A DNA stretch of 6,541 bases, taken from NCBI RefSeq assembly GCF_025362455.1, contig NZ_JANYGJ010000204.1, forward strand, positions 1 through 6,541. Reading direction: 5' to 3'. The position numbers and the translations under genes were made by a program. Source of the DNA: Deinococcus sp. Its GTDB lineage: Bacteria > Deinococcota > Deinococci > Deinococcales > Deinococcaceae. Below, piece by piece: positions 1 through 5,608 of this stretch (its first letter is position 1; the number at the start of each line of letters is the position of its first letter). The notes beneath the pieces were generated by a model. It worked only from the letters and a program-made list of their open reading frames with translations, did not search any database and was not told the origin of the DNA.

Positions 1-79
1 AGTTTTGACTGAGCAGGACGCAGAATGGAGGCGCGGGGAGGCTGTTTTCCCCGTGGCGTAATTCGGAGTACTGCTCTAG
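1..79 (+). repeat. Left copy of a perfect 79-bp inverted repeat
   Basis: Bases 1-79 are the exact reverse complement of 1574-1652, with no mismatch over 79 positions. The match stops at 79/80 (T80 against C1573). It may continue past the left edge of the window, because the right copy is followed by more element-like sequence up to about 1701. No protein is evident in it. A plus-strand frame is open from position 9 through the repeat into the following gene, but the sequence is shared with the non-coding right copy, so it is not native coding sequence. The repeat ends directly against the 5'-truncated App1-like gene and probably caused the truncation. Confidence 0.93.
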
Positions 80-80
80 T

Positions 81-1001
81 TCGGTTGCTCTGGCCGCGCC
101 TGCACACGACCTGTACGTGAGCGGCTGGGTGTCCCGGCACAGCGCCCAGCTCAGCGTGGAGGTGGACGCCGACGACCCGGTGCGCCACACGCCGGAAACC
201 AGCTTTGCCGCCGTGACGGTTCTGCGCAACCTGTCGCGGACCGCGCCCCAGGGCTCAGGCGACGTCAGGGCGCGCTGCCAGGCCGGGCCGCAGGTCCAAC
301 TCGTGACCACCGACCACCGGGCTCAGGCCCACTGTACCCTGAACACACCGCTGGAAGGCACTTTGCAGATCAGTCTGGGCAGATCAGTCTGGGCAGGTCA
401 GTCTGGACAGCGGCGAGAGCGTGGTCCCCGATCTGACGCCGCTGCCGGATTCGCCCATAACCGTCATCAGCGACCTCGACGACACGGTGCTCATCACCGG
501 TGTGTCGCAGGGCCGAGCTCTGCGCACCTTCCTGAACGCCACCGTCGCCAACCGGGCCGCCTTCGCCGACATCGCCCCGCTGTACCGCACATTCACGGCG
601 CGGGGCTGGCCCCCATCGTGTATCTGTCGAACAGCCCCACCGGCCTGACCGACTTTCTGAGGGCGGTACTCGCGGCGCGGGGACTGAGTGCCGGGCCGCT
701 GCTGCTGCGCCCGCTGGACATTGGGGCGCTGCGCAGTCCCCAGGCCCACAAACGCGCCGCCCGCGAGGCCCTGGCCCGCGACCTGCCCGGCCAGTTTTTG
801 TTGATCGGCGATACCGGCGAGAACGATCCGGAGATCTACGCCGCCTTTGCCAGAGCCCATCCGGGCCGGGTGGCGGGCATCGCCCTGCGTGACGTGGCGG
901 GAGTGAAACGGGTCGCCACCGTCGCCGCGTTGACGGCGAATCTGGGCGTGCGCGTGGTCATCAGCCCAGGTGCGGCGGCCTTCGAGTCAATCTTGCCCTG
1001 A
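81..1001 (+). pseudogene. App1/DUF2183 phosphatase-like gene, truncated and frameshifted
   Basis: App1/DUF2183 proteins are HAD-type phosphatase-domain proteins (yeast App1 is a phosphatidate phosphatase); the role of bacterial members is poorly known. The family signature is spread over two frames. One frame (about 394-612) encodes a VISDLDDTVLITGV stretch containing the DxDxT nucleophile motif. The other (about 615-1001) encodes IVYLSNSP, AGPLLLRPLD, LIGDTGENDPEIY and HPGRVAGIALRDV, the later conserved blocks. The first frameshift lies in a 14-bp repeat present three times (366-407). A single copy would read T-L-Q-I-S-L-D-S-G-E-S without interruption. The second lies near the C5 run 610-614; one extra C restores the frame. 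The 5' end is also missing: sense-looking coding (VALAAPAHDLYVSGWV) begins right after the 79-bp repeat, and the usual N-terminal block is absent. GTG117 is the first plausible start downstream of the repeat. The stop (999-1001) overlaps the convergent DinB-family gene by 15 bp. Sequencing error could explain the C-run shift but hardly the clean 14-bp triplication. Confidence 0.82.
366..407 (+). repeat. Three tandem copies of a 14-bp unit
   Basis: Units cagatcagtctggg (366-379), an identical copy (380-393) and caggtcagtctgga (394-407) lie inside the App1-like gene. Because 14 is not a multiple of three, copy number decides the frame: one or four copies join the two coding frames, while two or three break them. 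The present three-copy state is out of frame. Confidence 0.93.
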
Positions 1002-1547
1002 CGGTGTTTGAAGCGCCTTCCGGATCAGCCGAATCTGGCCCCGGTGACTTACCTCGTCTTCCATGACGTGAAACCAGGCCCAGTGCTGGTTGGCGTACCC
1101 GAAATACGGCACGCTCAGGCGCGAGGCCAGCCAGGCGTCGTCTTTCTGGGCCAGCGTTGATAACGTTTCGGCGCGGGCGGCAGCCAGCTCACTGAGATGC
1201 CGCTCCAGGCTGAGGCCCGTGACGCGCTCGCCCGCCTCGCCGAAGGTCATGGCGCCGACGTAGGGCGCGTATTCAGGCAGCAGCGGCTCCATCGGGTCCA
1301 CACCGCCGAAGCTCAGGTGCTGGTAGATGCGGTCCGTGGCGGCGATGTGCGCGAGCAGCATGCCAGCCGAATTGGTAAAACCGGGCGGCCTGGCGTCCAG
1401 TTCACTCACGCTCAGCCCCTCCACCGCCTGCAAGGTGGTGTGGCGGGCGTACTTCAGCATGTCGACGAGCAGCCCGATCTGCGGCGTATAGGGCGGCTCG
1501 GCCTCGATGCGGCACAGGCGCTCCCCTTGAGCTTGGGTGAGAGTCAT
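987..1547 (-). CDS. DinB/DUF664-family putative metalloenzyme
   Basis: This 186-aa protein has the size and pattern of the DinB/YfiT superfamily (DUF664 type), four-helix-bundle proteins that usually bind a divalent metal through a histidine triad; several act as thiol (bacillithiol, mycothiol) S-transferases. Visible signatures are the first helix block PQIGLLVDMLKYARHTTLQAV (about 22-42), a mid-protein SAGMLLAHIAATDRIY with His67, and a C-terminal HVMEDEVSHRGQIRLIRK with His160 and His168. The position often filled by a second His in the HExxHRGQ-like motif is Asp164, so the metal ligands may be His67, Asp164 or His160, and His168. The substrate cannot be told. The ATG start is supported by a TAAACT -10 box exactly six bases upstream (leaderless layout); there is no Shine-Dalgarno sequence. 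The 3' end overlaps the App1-like pseudogene convergently. The gene's upstream DNA runs straight into the right-hand repeat element, so any -35 contact would come from element sequence. It is intact, unlike its neighbour. Confidence 0.88.
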   Translation of the reverse strand: MTLTQAQGERLCRIEAEPPYTPQIGLLVDMLKYARHTTLQAVEGLSVSELDARPPGFTNSAGMLLAHIAATDRIYQHLSFGGVDPMEPLLPEYAPYVGAMTFGEAGERVTGLSLERHLSELAAARAETLSTLAQKDDAWLASRLSVPYFGYANQHWAWFHVMEDEVSHRGQIRLIRKALQTPSGQD

Positions 1548-1553
1548 GGTCAG

Positions 1554-1559
1554 AGTTTA
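1554..1559 (-). promoter_or_regulatory. -10 box of the DinB-family gene (leaderless)
   Basis: The minus strand reads TAAACT, then CTGACC, then ATG at 1547, which places transcription initiation at or next to the start codon. No good -35 hexamer exists 17 bp upstream (CTGCTC at 1577-1582, already inside the 79-bp repeat). The call rests on the TANNNT-N6-ATG spacing seen twice more in this window. Confidence 0.5.
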
Positions 1560-1573
1560 GCGGGCCAACAAGC

Positions 1574-1652
1574 CTAGAGCAGTACTCCGAATTACGCCAC
1601 GGGGAAAACAGCCTCCCCGCGCCTCCATTCTGCGTCCTGCTCAGTCAAAACT
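1574..1652 (-). repeat. Right copy of the perfect 79-bp inverted repeat
   Basis: This is the exact reverse complement of 1-79. The two copies point at each other across 1,494 bp that hold the App1-like pseudogene and the DinB-family gene. Identity without a single mismatch implies recent duplication or ongoing gene conversion. Confidence 0.93.
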
Positions 1653-1666
1653 ACTCGCTCCGCTCG

Positions 1667-1691
1667 GTCATAAAAAGGGTCTTTTTATGAC
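1667..1691. terminator. Perfect 11-bp hairpin, possible bidirectional terminator
   Basis: GTCATAAAAAG (1667-1677) and CTTTTTATGAC (1681-1691) are perfect complements around a 3-base loop, ggt. The stem itself carries A and T tracts. It could back up recA termination, or be the internal secondary structure of the MITE-like element. The AT-rich stem makes it weaker than a classical GC-rich terminator. Confidence 0.5.
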
Positions 1692-1711
1692 ATCTGCTCT
1701 TGCGGGCCAAC

Positions 1712-1741
1712 AAAAAGAGCAGCGGCGAAGGTCGTTGCTCT
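1712..1741 (-). terminator. recA intrinsic terminator
   Basis: Twenty bases past the recA stop, the minus strand reads AGAGCA, a 14-base interval that can pair partly inside (CG/CG), then TGCTCT followed by a T run. This is a modest stem with a U tract. The TGCTCT arm can also pair with AAGAGCAG formed from 1694-1701 further downstream, giving an alternative hairpin. Confidence 0.6.
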
Positions 1742-1760
1742 GCCTCTTTCGACGTTCTAC

Positions 1761-2852
<1,092 letters not shown>

Positions 2853-2858
2853 AAGGTG

Positions 2859-2864
2859 TCCTCC
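2859..2864 (-). promoter_or_regulatory. Shine-Dalgarno of recA
   Basis: The minus strand reads GGAGGA, then CACCTT, then ATG: near-perfect anti-SD complementarity at a six-base spacing. It is the strongest ribosome binding site in the window. The bases just upstream (TGTCC, 2867-2871) can pair with GGACA (2887-2891), so a small hairpin may form next to the site. Confidence 0.85.
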
Positions 2865-2914
2865 GGGGACAGGCTGATCTGGATGGTGTCCGGTTGATCT
2901 TGGCTGGCCTGATC

Positions 2915-4075
2915 CTAATTGGTAGAAATTATTGGTACGGATTCAGTACTGGACATAATAGTACCACGAAACCGGAACGACGCCAGGTTCTCGTAAACCG
3001 GTCCCGTCTTCTGGAGATGGCTGCGGTAGAGCGTCAGCGTGGGCGCCTCCCAGACGGTCTCGAAGGTGATCGGTGGCACGCGGGGGGCCGGTCCCTTTTT
3101 ACGCGCCAGGGTGATGTGGGCCTTGAACGCCTGGTTGTCCGTCTCGGCGCCGAGTTCGGCTATTGCGAAGCGCAGCCGCTCGGCCAGCGTACTGAGCCCG
3201 TCGCCTTCTAGCGCGTTGCTTTTAACCCCCATGCTCTTAGCGCCCACACTCTCAACCCGGACGAACCAGACGCGGGGGCTGCCCTCATTCGGGTGGTAAC
3301 CGGTGCCGCGCAGCCGAATGGTGATCGGTGCCGTCTCCAGCGAGAGCTGCTCGCCCAGCGCCCTAAAGTCGGAGAGCCGCGCCGGGTCGGTGCTGGGCAG
3401 GTACGCCAGGGTGATGTGAAGCTGATCCGGCTGCACCGCCCGCCAGTTGCCGCGCAGTTCTTTCTGGGCCACGGCCAGCGCGTCGGCCACGGGGGTCGGA
3501 AGATGCAGCGCGTAAAACAGTCGGGGCCGCGCCTCGTGGGCGCCCTGGTCACCCTGGTCGAAGCTGGGGGCGGGTTTGGAGTTGCCGGATTTGGAGTTGC
3601 CTGATCTGGATATGTCTGATCTGGAGGGGTCGGCAGGGCGTTTGGGTCGGTCCCGTCCTGCCTTGCTCTGCGCCGACGGTGCGGCGTCCGACGTCGCCCG
3701 GTTTGAGGGCGCCCGGTCTGATCGGTCTGTGGCTGGGCGGTCCCGGTCTGAACGGTCCCGGTCTGAACGCTCCGGTCTACCCCGACGTCCTGACTCGCTG
3801 CGTCCTGGCGGTTTGCCCTGGCTCCTGTCCGGTCCTGACGGCGCTGAGGTGTTCCGCCCGGCATCCGTTTCGTCCAGGTACTCAGTCCTCACCCGTTTCG
3901 GCGCCGGTTTGCCGCTGTGCGAACGGATTTTGCTCAGCTCACTTTTGACCGAGGCCGCCTTGCTCGTTTTGGCAGTGCTCATTTTGCTAGTGCTCGTTTT
4001 GCTAGTGCTCGTTTTGGTAGTGCTCATTCTGGTGTTGTCCAGCTTGAGCTTGCCGTCCCTGCGCGGCCCGGTCAC
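2915..4075 (-). CDS. thpR: RNA 2',3'-cyclic phosphodiesterase (LigT/ThpR) with long disordered N-terminus
   Basis: This is a 2H phosphoesterase: the family hydrolyses 2',3'-cyclic phosphates to 2'-phosphate ends and was first noticed as a 2'-5' RNA ligase. The conserved domain is the C-terminal ~190 residues. Numbering from the internal ATG at 4027, the domain runs RLFYALHLP (about 169) to FRFRG (about 355), with both catalytic motifs intact: H204-I-T-L and H304-I-T-L. Family members are usually 180-200 aa; this one has about 165-185 extra N-terminal residues rich in S, K, R, D, T and P, with pentapeptide repeats and no recognisable fold. I chose the GTG at 4075 (386 aa) because it overlaps the cinA stop as GTGA and follows a GGGGTGA Shine-Dalgarno-like stretch, which suggests translational coupling. 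The ATG at 4027 (370 aa) is the alternative and lacks a good SD. Residues after FRFRG come from unusually AT-rich DNA that may double as the recA promoter. Confidence 0.93.
   Translation of the reverse strand: MTGPRRDGKLKLDNTRMSTTKTSTSKTSTSKMSTAKTSKAASVKSELSKIRSHSGKPAPKRVRTEYLDETDAGRNTSAPSGPDRSQGKPPGRSESGRRGRPERSDRDRSDRDRPATDRSDRAPSNRATSDAAPSAQSKAGRDRPKRPADPSRSDISRSGNSKSGNSKPAPSFDQGDQGAHEARPRLFYALHLPTPVADALAVAQKELRGNWRAVQPDQLHITLAYLPSTDPARLSDFRALGEQLSLETAPITIRLRGTGYHPNEGSPRVWFVRVESVGAKSMGVKSNALEGDGLSTLAERLRFAIAELGAETDNQAFKAHITLARKKGPAPRVPPITFETVWEAPTLTLYRSHLQKTGPVYENLASFRFRGTIMSSTESVPIISTN
2942..2958 (-). promoter_or_regulatory. RDRM-like site in an AT-rich patch upstream of recA
   Basis: The minus strand reads TTATGTCCAGTACTGAA, matching the RDRM consensus as I recall it (TTATGTYATTRACRTAA) at 11 of 17 positions. 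The left half is perfect and the right half weak. It contains the palindrome CAGTACTG and begins 106 bp upstream of the recA ATG, inside the non-conserved tail of thpR. AT-rich sequence follows, with possible -10 boxes such as TAATTT. It may be a DdrO-controlled or simple internal recA promoter. Confidence 0.35.
3572..3631. repeat. 15-bp repeats in the thpR N-terminal extension (inner set)
   Basis: There are four consecutive 15-bp units: gggtttggagttgcc, ggatttggagttgcc, tgatctggatatgtc and tgatctggaggggtc. On the coding strand they give S-R-S-D-I and S-G-N-S-K type pentapeptides. The 15-bp period keeps the frame. Confidence 0.8.
3739..3768. repeat. 15-bp tandem duplication in the thpR N-terminal extension
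   Basis: ggtcccggtctgaac occurs twice in tandem with no mismatch, within a longer degenerate stretch (3709-3777) that encodes arginine- and aspartate-rich pentapeptides (SDRDR, TDRSDR). Confidence 0.8.
3961..4030. repeat. 15-bp repeats at the start of thpR
   Basis: There are four full units of tgctcgttttgctag-type sequence (3961-3975, 3976-3990, 3991-4005, 4006-4020) and a 10-base partial (4021-4030). They encode T-S-T-S-K-like pentapeptides and include the alternative ATG at 4027. Confidence 0.88.
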
Positions 4076-5322
4076 GCGCTCACCCCATTCCAGCTCGTCA
4101 ATGTTCGGAAGGCCAGGGTCAGTGCCGTGCTGGCGGCCCGTTCCCGAATCTGCCCAGCGTCGCCCGGCCAGTTCATGACGGCTGTCTGTTCCCGATCGCG
4201 GCTGACCAGCGCCACCGCCATCTGCCCCTGAGTGGCGCCCTCCAGGCTGGCGCACACGCTCAGGCCCACCTCGGCGCCGAAGCGTTCGCGTGCGCCGTGT
4301 GCCAGCTCCAGCGCGGCCTGGATACTGACCACTCCGGCCTCGCTGAGCGTCAAAGGTGTCAGGCCCAGCGTCAGCAGGGTCGCGTGATCCTCCGAGATGG
4401 CCGCGCCGCGCAGCAGGGGAGAGCCCGCGAACTGAAGCGCCAGCGTGCCCCCGCTGCCCGCCTCGACGACGGCGAAGCTGCGCCCGCTGAGCAGCCCGGT
4501 GACGGTGCTCGCCAGGGTCGCCGCCGCGTCGCCCGGCCCCTCCTCGGCCCAGATGAAGCCCTCCAGCACGCCGCGTACCCGCGCTATCACCGGCCCGGCC
4601 AGCGCCTGTGCGGTCTCCAGACTGCCTGCGCTGGCCGCCACGCGCACGTCGGTGCCACTTTTGCGGGCGTAGGTCGCCACGCTGGGGTTCGCCACCTGCG
4701 TCAGCTCGCCCAGCCGGGTGGCCACGTCGCTCTCGCCGATGCCGCAGGTGTGCAGCGTCACGGCGTAGAACGCCTGCTGGGGCAAGTTCAGGCGCGGCAG
4801 CAACTGCTCAAGGAACATCCGGTGCATCTCGCGGGGCGGCCCCGGCAGGGCGGCGAGCTGCTTTCCGGCGAACTGGTGGCCTGCGGGCAGCGTCACGAAC
4901 CAGCCGGGCGCGGTGCCGTTGGGGTTGGGCAGCGCCGCCGCCGAGGGAATCAGCCAGGCCTGCTTGCGGTTGATCGGCGCCATGACCCGGCCCCGCGAGG
5001 TGAACAGCCCCTCCAGCCAGGCCAGCAGCGCCGGGTCTTCGGTGGGCGTCTCTGCGGCCACGGCACTGATGGCCTCGCGGGTCAGGTCGTCGTCGGTGGG
5101 GCCCAAGCCGCCGCCCAGAATCAGCAGGTCGGCCCGGCCCAGCGCCTCACGGATCATGCTGGACAGGCGAGAGAGGTTGTCGCCCACCGTCGCCTTACGC
5201 TGCAAGGTCACGCCCCGCACGCCCAGCTCACGCGCCACGAAGGCGGCGTTGGTATCCACGATCTCGCCCAGCAACAGCTCGGTGCCCACGCTGAGAATCT
5301 CGGCGGTGAGGGTGGTGCTCAA
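4072..5322 (-). CDS. cinA: CinA competence/damage-inducible protein
   Basis: CinA proteins combine an N-terminal molybdopterin-binding-like (COG1058, ADP-ribose/NAD-metabolite hydrolase) domain with a C-terminal nicotinamide-nucleotide amidase (PncC) domain, and are classically co-transcribed with recA. From TTG5322 the product is 416 aa, a normal length. The N-terminal domain is well kept: SVGTELLLGEIVDTNA (11-26), GGGLGPTDDDLTR (70-82), LPNPNGTAPG (131-140) and LPGPPREM (159-166). The C-terminal domain (about 262-416) is degenerate: the amidase ESCTGG motif is EAGSGG (287-292) and the usual TGIAGPxGG is replaced by CASLEGATQG. Amidase activity is therefore doubtful, while the first domain may be active. 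The TTG is the only usable start near the conserved block and shares TTGA with the stop of a 25-aa upstream ORF. In-frame extensions further upstream run through the promoter repeats and are rejected. The stop overlaps the proposed thpR GTG. Confidence 0.95.
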   Translation of the reverse strand: MSTTLTAEILSVGTELLLGEIVDTNAAFVARELGVRGVTLQRKATVGDNLSRLSSMIREALGRADLLILGGGLGPTDDDLTREAISAVAAETPTEDPALLAWLEGLFTSRGRVMAPINRKQAWLIPSAAALPNPNGTAPGWFVTLPAGHQFAGKQLAALPGPPREMHRMFLEQLLPRLNLPQQAFYAVTLHTCGIGESDVATRLGELTQVANPSVATYARKSGTDVRVAASAGSLETAQALAGPVIARVRGVLEGFIWAEEGPGDAAATLASTVTGLLSGRSFAVVEAGSGGTLALQFAGSPLLRGAAISEDHATLLTLGLTPLTLSEAGVVSIQAALELAHGARERFGAEVGLSVCASLEGATQGQMAVALVSRDREQTAVMNWPGDAGQIRERAASTALTLAFRTLTSWNGVSA

Positions 5323-5396
5323 GAGGACTGCCCCGGTTGGGTGGCGGTGTCGGTCAACAGAGTGTTGGTCAACAGGATGGTCAACAGGGTAGACAT
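5319..5396 (-). CDS. Putative 25-aa upstream ORF coupled to cinA
   Basis: The ATG at 5396 lies six bases after a TATGCT -10 box, so a leaderless transcript would begin with it. The 25-codon frame encodes MSTLLTILLTNTLLTDT and a short polar end, with three Leu-Leu-Thr triplets produced by the repeated TGTTGACC. Its TGA stop shares bases with the proposed TTG start of cinA (TTGA), a layout suited to termination-reinitiation. It could be a regulatory leader peptide, a small membrane-like peptide, or only a by-product of the repeats. No homologue is recognised. Confidence 0.4.
   Translation of the reverse strand: MSTLLTILLTNTLLTDTATQPGQSS
5352..5386. repeat. Three TGTTGACC repeats in the cinA leader
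   Basis: ggtcaaca occurs at 5352-5359, 5367-5374 and 5379-5386 (15 and 12 bp apart, both multiples of three). The middle copy forms the inverted repeat TGTTG-GT-CAACA (5363-5374). Each copy resembles a TTGACA -35 box on the minus strand, but no fitting -10 box follows. Possible roles are an operator array or a repeat-coded leader peptide. Confidence 0.7.
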
Positions 5397-5402
5397 CCTT
5401 CC

Positions 5403-5408
5403 AGCATA
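5403..5408 (-). promoter_or_regulatory. Candidate -10 box of the cinA-thpR-recA operon
   Basis: The minus strand reads TATGCT, GGAAGG, ATG(5396), the same TANNNT-N6-ATG geometry as the ddrC and DinB-gene promoters. The expected -35 zone (about 5425-5431) has no TTGACA-like hexamer and is occupied by the plus-strand G-rich heptamer array. If the transcript does begin further upstream, GGAAGG is too close to the ATG to act as its SD. Confidence 0.45.
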
Positions 5409-5413
5409 GGGAA

Positions 5414-5441
5414 GTGGGGAGTGGGATGTGGGATGTGGGCT
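5414..5441 (+). repeat. G-rich heptamer array, G-quadruplex motif on plus strand
   Basis: Four 7-bp units (gtgggga, gtgggat, gtgggat, gtgggct) put G runs at 5416-5419, 5423-5425, 5430-5432 and 5437-5439 with loops of 3-4 bases, satisfying the canonical G4 pattern. It lies on the template strand across the -35 region of the candidate operon promoter. Confidence 0.85.
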
Positions 5442-5443
5442 TG

Positions 5444-5460
5444 GTCGTTTCCTGTACGAC
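5444..5460. promoter_or_regulatory. 17-bp inverted repeat, possible operator
   Basis: gtcgt (5444-5448) and acgac (5456-5460) form 5-bp arms around seven bases. The size and spacing match an RDRM, but the arm sequence does not (TTATG/CATAA is absent). It lies about 50 bp upstream of the candidate operon start. Confidence 0.3.
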
Positions 5461-5518
5461 GCTGCCCCGGACGGTCTGGAAGGCCAGATTGCCCAATTTC
5501 AGCTCCCTGCCGCAGCGA

Positions 5519-5542
5519 CCAGAACAACAGCCAGAACAACAG
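5519..5542. repeat. Two tandem copies of a 12-bp unit
   Basis: ccagaacaacag is present twice without mismatch (5519-5530, 5531-5542) in the operon's upstream region. It may be a duplicated binding site or a slippage product. A perfect GGCCCC-A-GGGGCC palindrome follows at 5548-5560. Confidence 0.75.
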
Positions 5543-5547
5543 AACGT

Positions 5548-5560
5548 GGCCCCAGGGGCC
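5548..5560. other. Perfect GGCCCC/GGGGCC palindrome
   Basis: Six-base arms surround a single central A. A one-base loop cannot form a relaxed hairpin, so a protein-binding palindrome is likelier than an RNA structure. No T tract follows on either strand, so it is not a terminator. Confidence 0.35.
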
Positions 5561-5563
5561 TTG

Positions 5564-5608
5564 ACCCACAACCCACGACCCACGACCCACAACCCACAAC
5601 CCACAACC
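5564..5608 (-). repeat. C-rich heptamer array, G-quadruplex motif on minus strand
   Basis: There are six acccac(a/g) units (5564-5605) plus acc. On the minus strand, which is the coding strand for cinA, this gives six GGG runs separated by exactly four bases (TTGT or TCGT), a very regular G4 pattern that could form in DNA or in read-through RNA. It begins immediately after the U tract of the ddrC terminator. Confidence 0.88.

Larger units (their letters stand above)
1572..1701. mobile_element. MITE-like element containing the right repeat copy
   Basis: The 12-mer gcgggccaacaa occurs at 1560-1571 and again at 1702-1713, bracketing 130 bp. Just inside these direct repeats lie agagcag (1576-1582) and its reverse complement ctgctct (1694-1700), a 7-bp terminal inverted repeat. 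The 130 bp contains the right 79-bp repeat copy and a perfect hairpin (1667-1691) and encodes no protein. Direct repeats outside terminal inverted repeats are the hallmark of a non-autonomous insertion element with a target duplication. Against this, agagcag also occurs in the flanking recA terminator (1716-1722), so the target itself resembles the element end and the boundaries are uncertain by a few bases. No transposase is present. Confidence 0.55.

Noticed and set aside
1..116. App1-like gene starting inside the 79-bp repeat
   Set aside because: A frame is open from position 9, but the repeat also occurs as non-coding DNA at 1574-1652, and the encoded residues do not resemble the family's N-terminus.
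1667..1691. IS transposon end or attachment site at the perfect hairpin
   Set aside because: There is no transposase or integrase in the window and no second copy of the hairpin to pair with. A terminator or internal element structure is the simpler reading.
3208..4178. Other long frames on both strands across thpR
   Set aside because: They are by-products of the 15-bp-period, GC-rich repeats, which keep all frames open. None shows a conserved motif.
4076..4255. Further upstream start for thpR inside cinA
   Set aside because: The extra sequence is the cinA coding region in another frame. The GTG overlapping the cinA stop or the ATG at 4027 is sufficient.
5352..5386. Three TTGACC boxes as -35 elements of tandem promoters
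   Set aside because: None is followed 16-18 bp downstream by a TANNNT-like -10 box; the sequence there is GC-rich.
5444..5460. RDRM for the recA operon
   Set aside because: It has the right size (5-7-5) but the arms are GTCGT/ACGAC rather than TTATG/CATAA, and only about a third of positions agree. Kept only as a generic inverted repeat.
5564..5608. CRISPR-like or clustered repeat array
   Set aside because: The seven-base units are directly adjacent without spacers. This is a simple tandem array, better explained as G4/slippage sequence.
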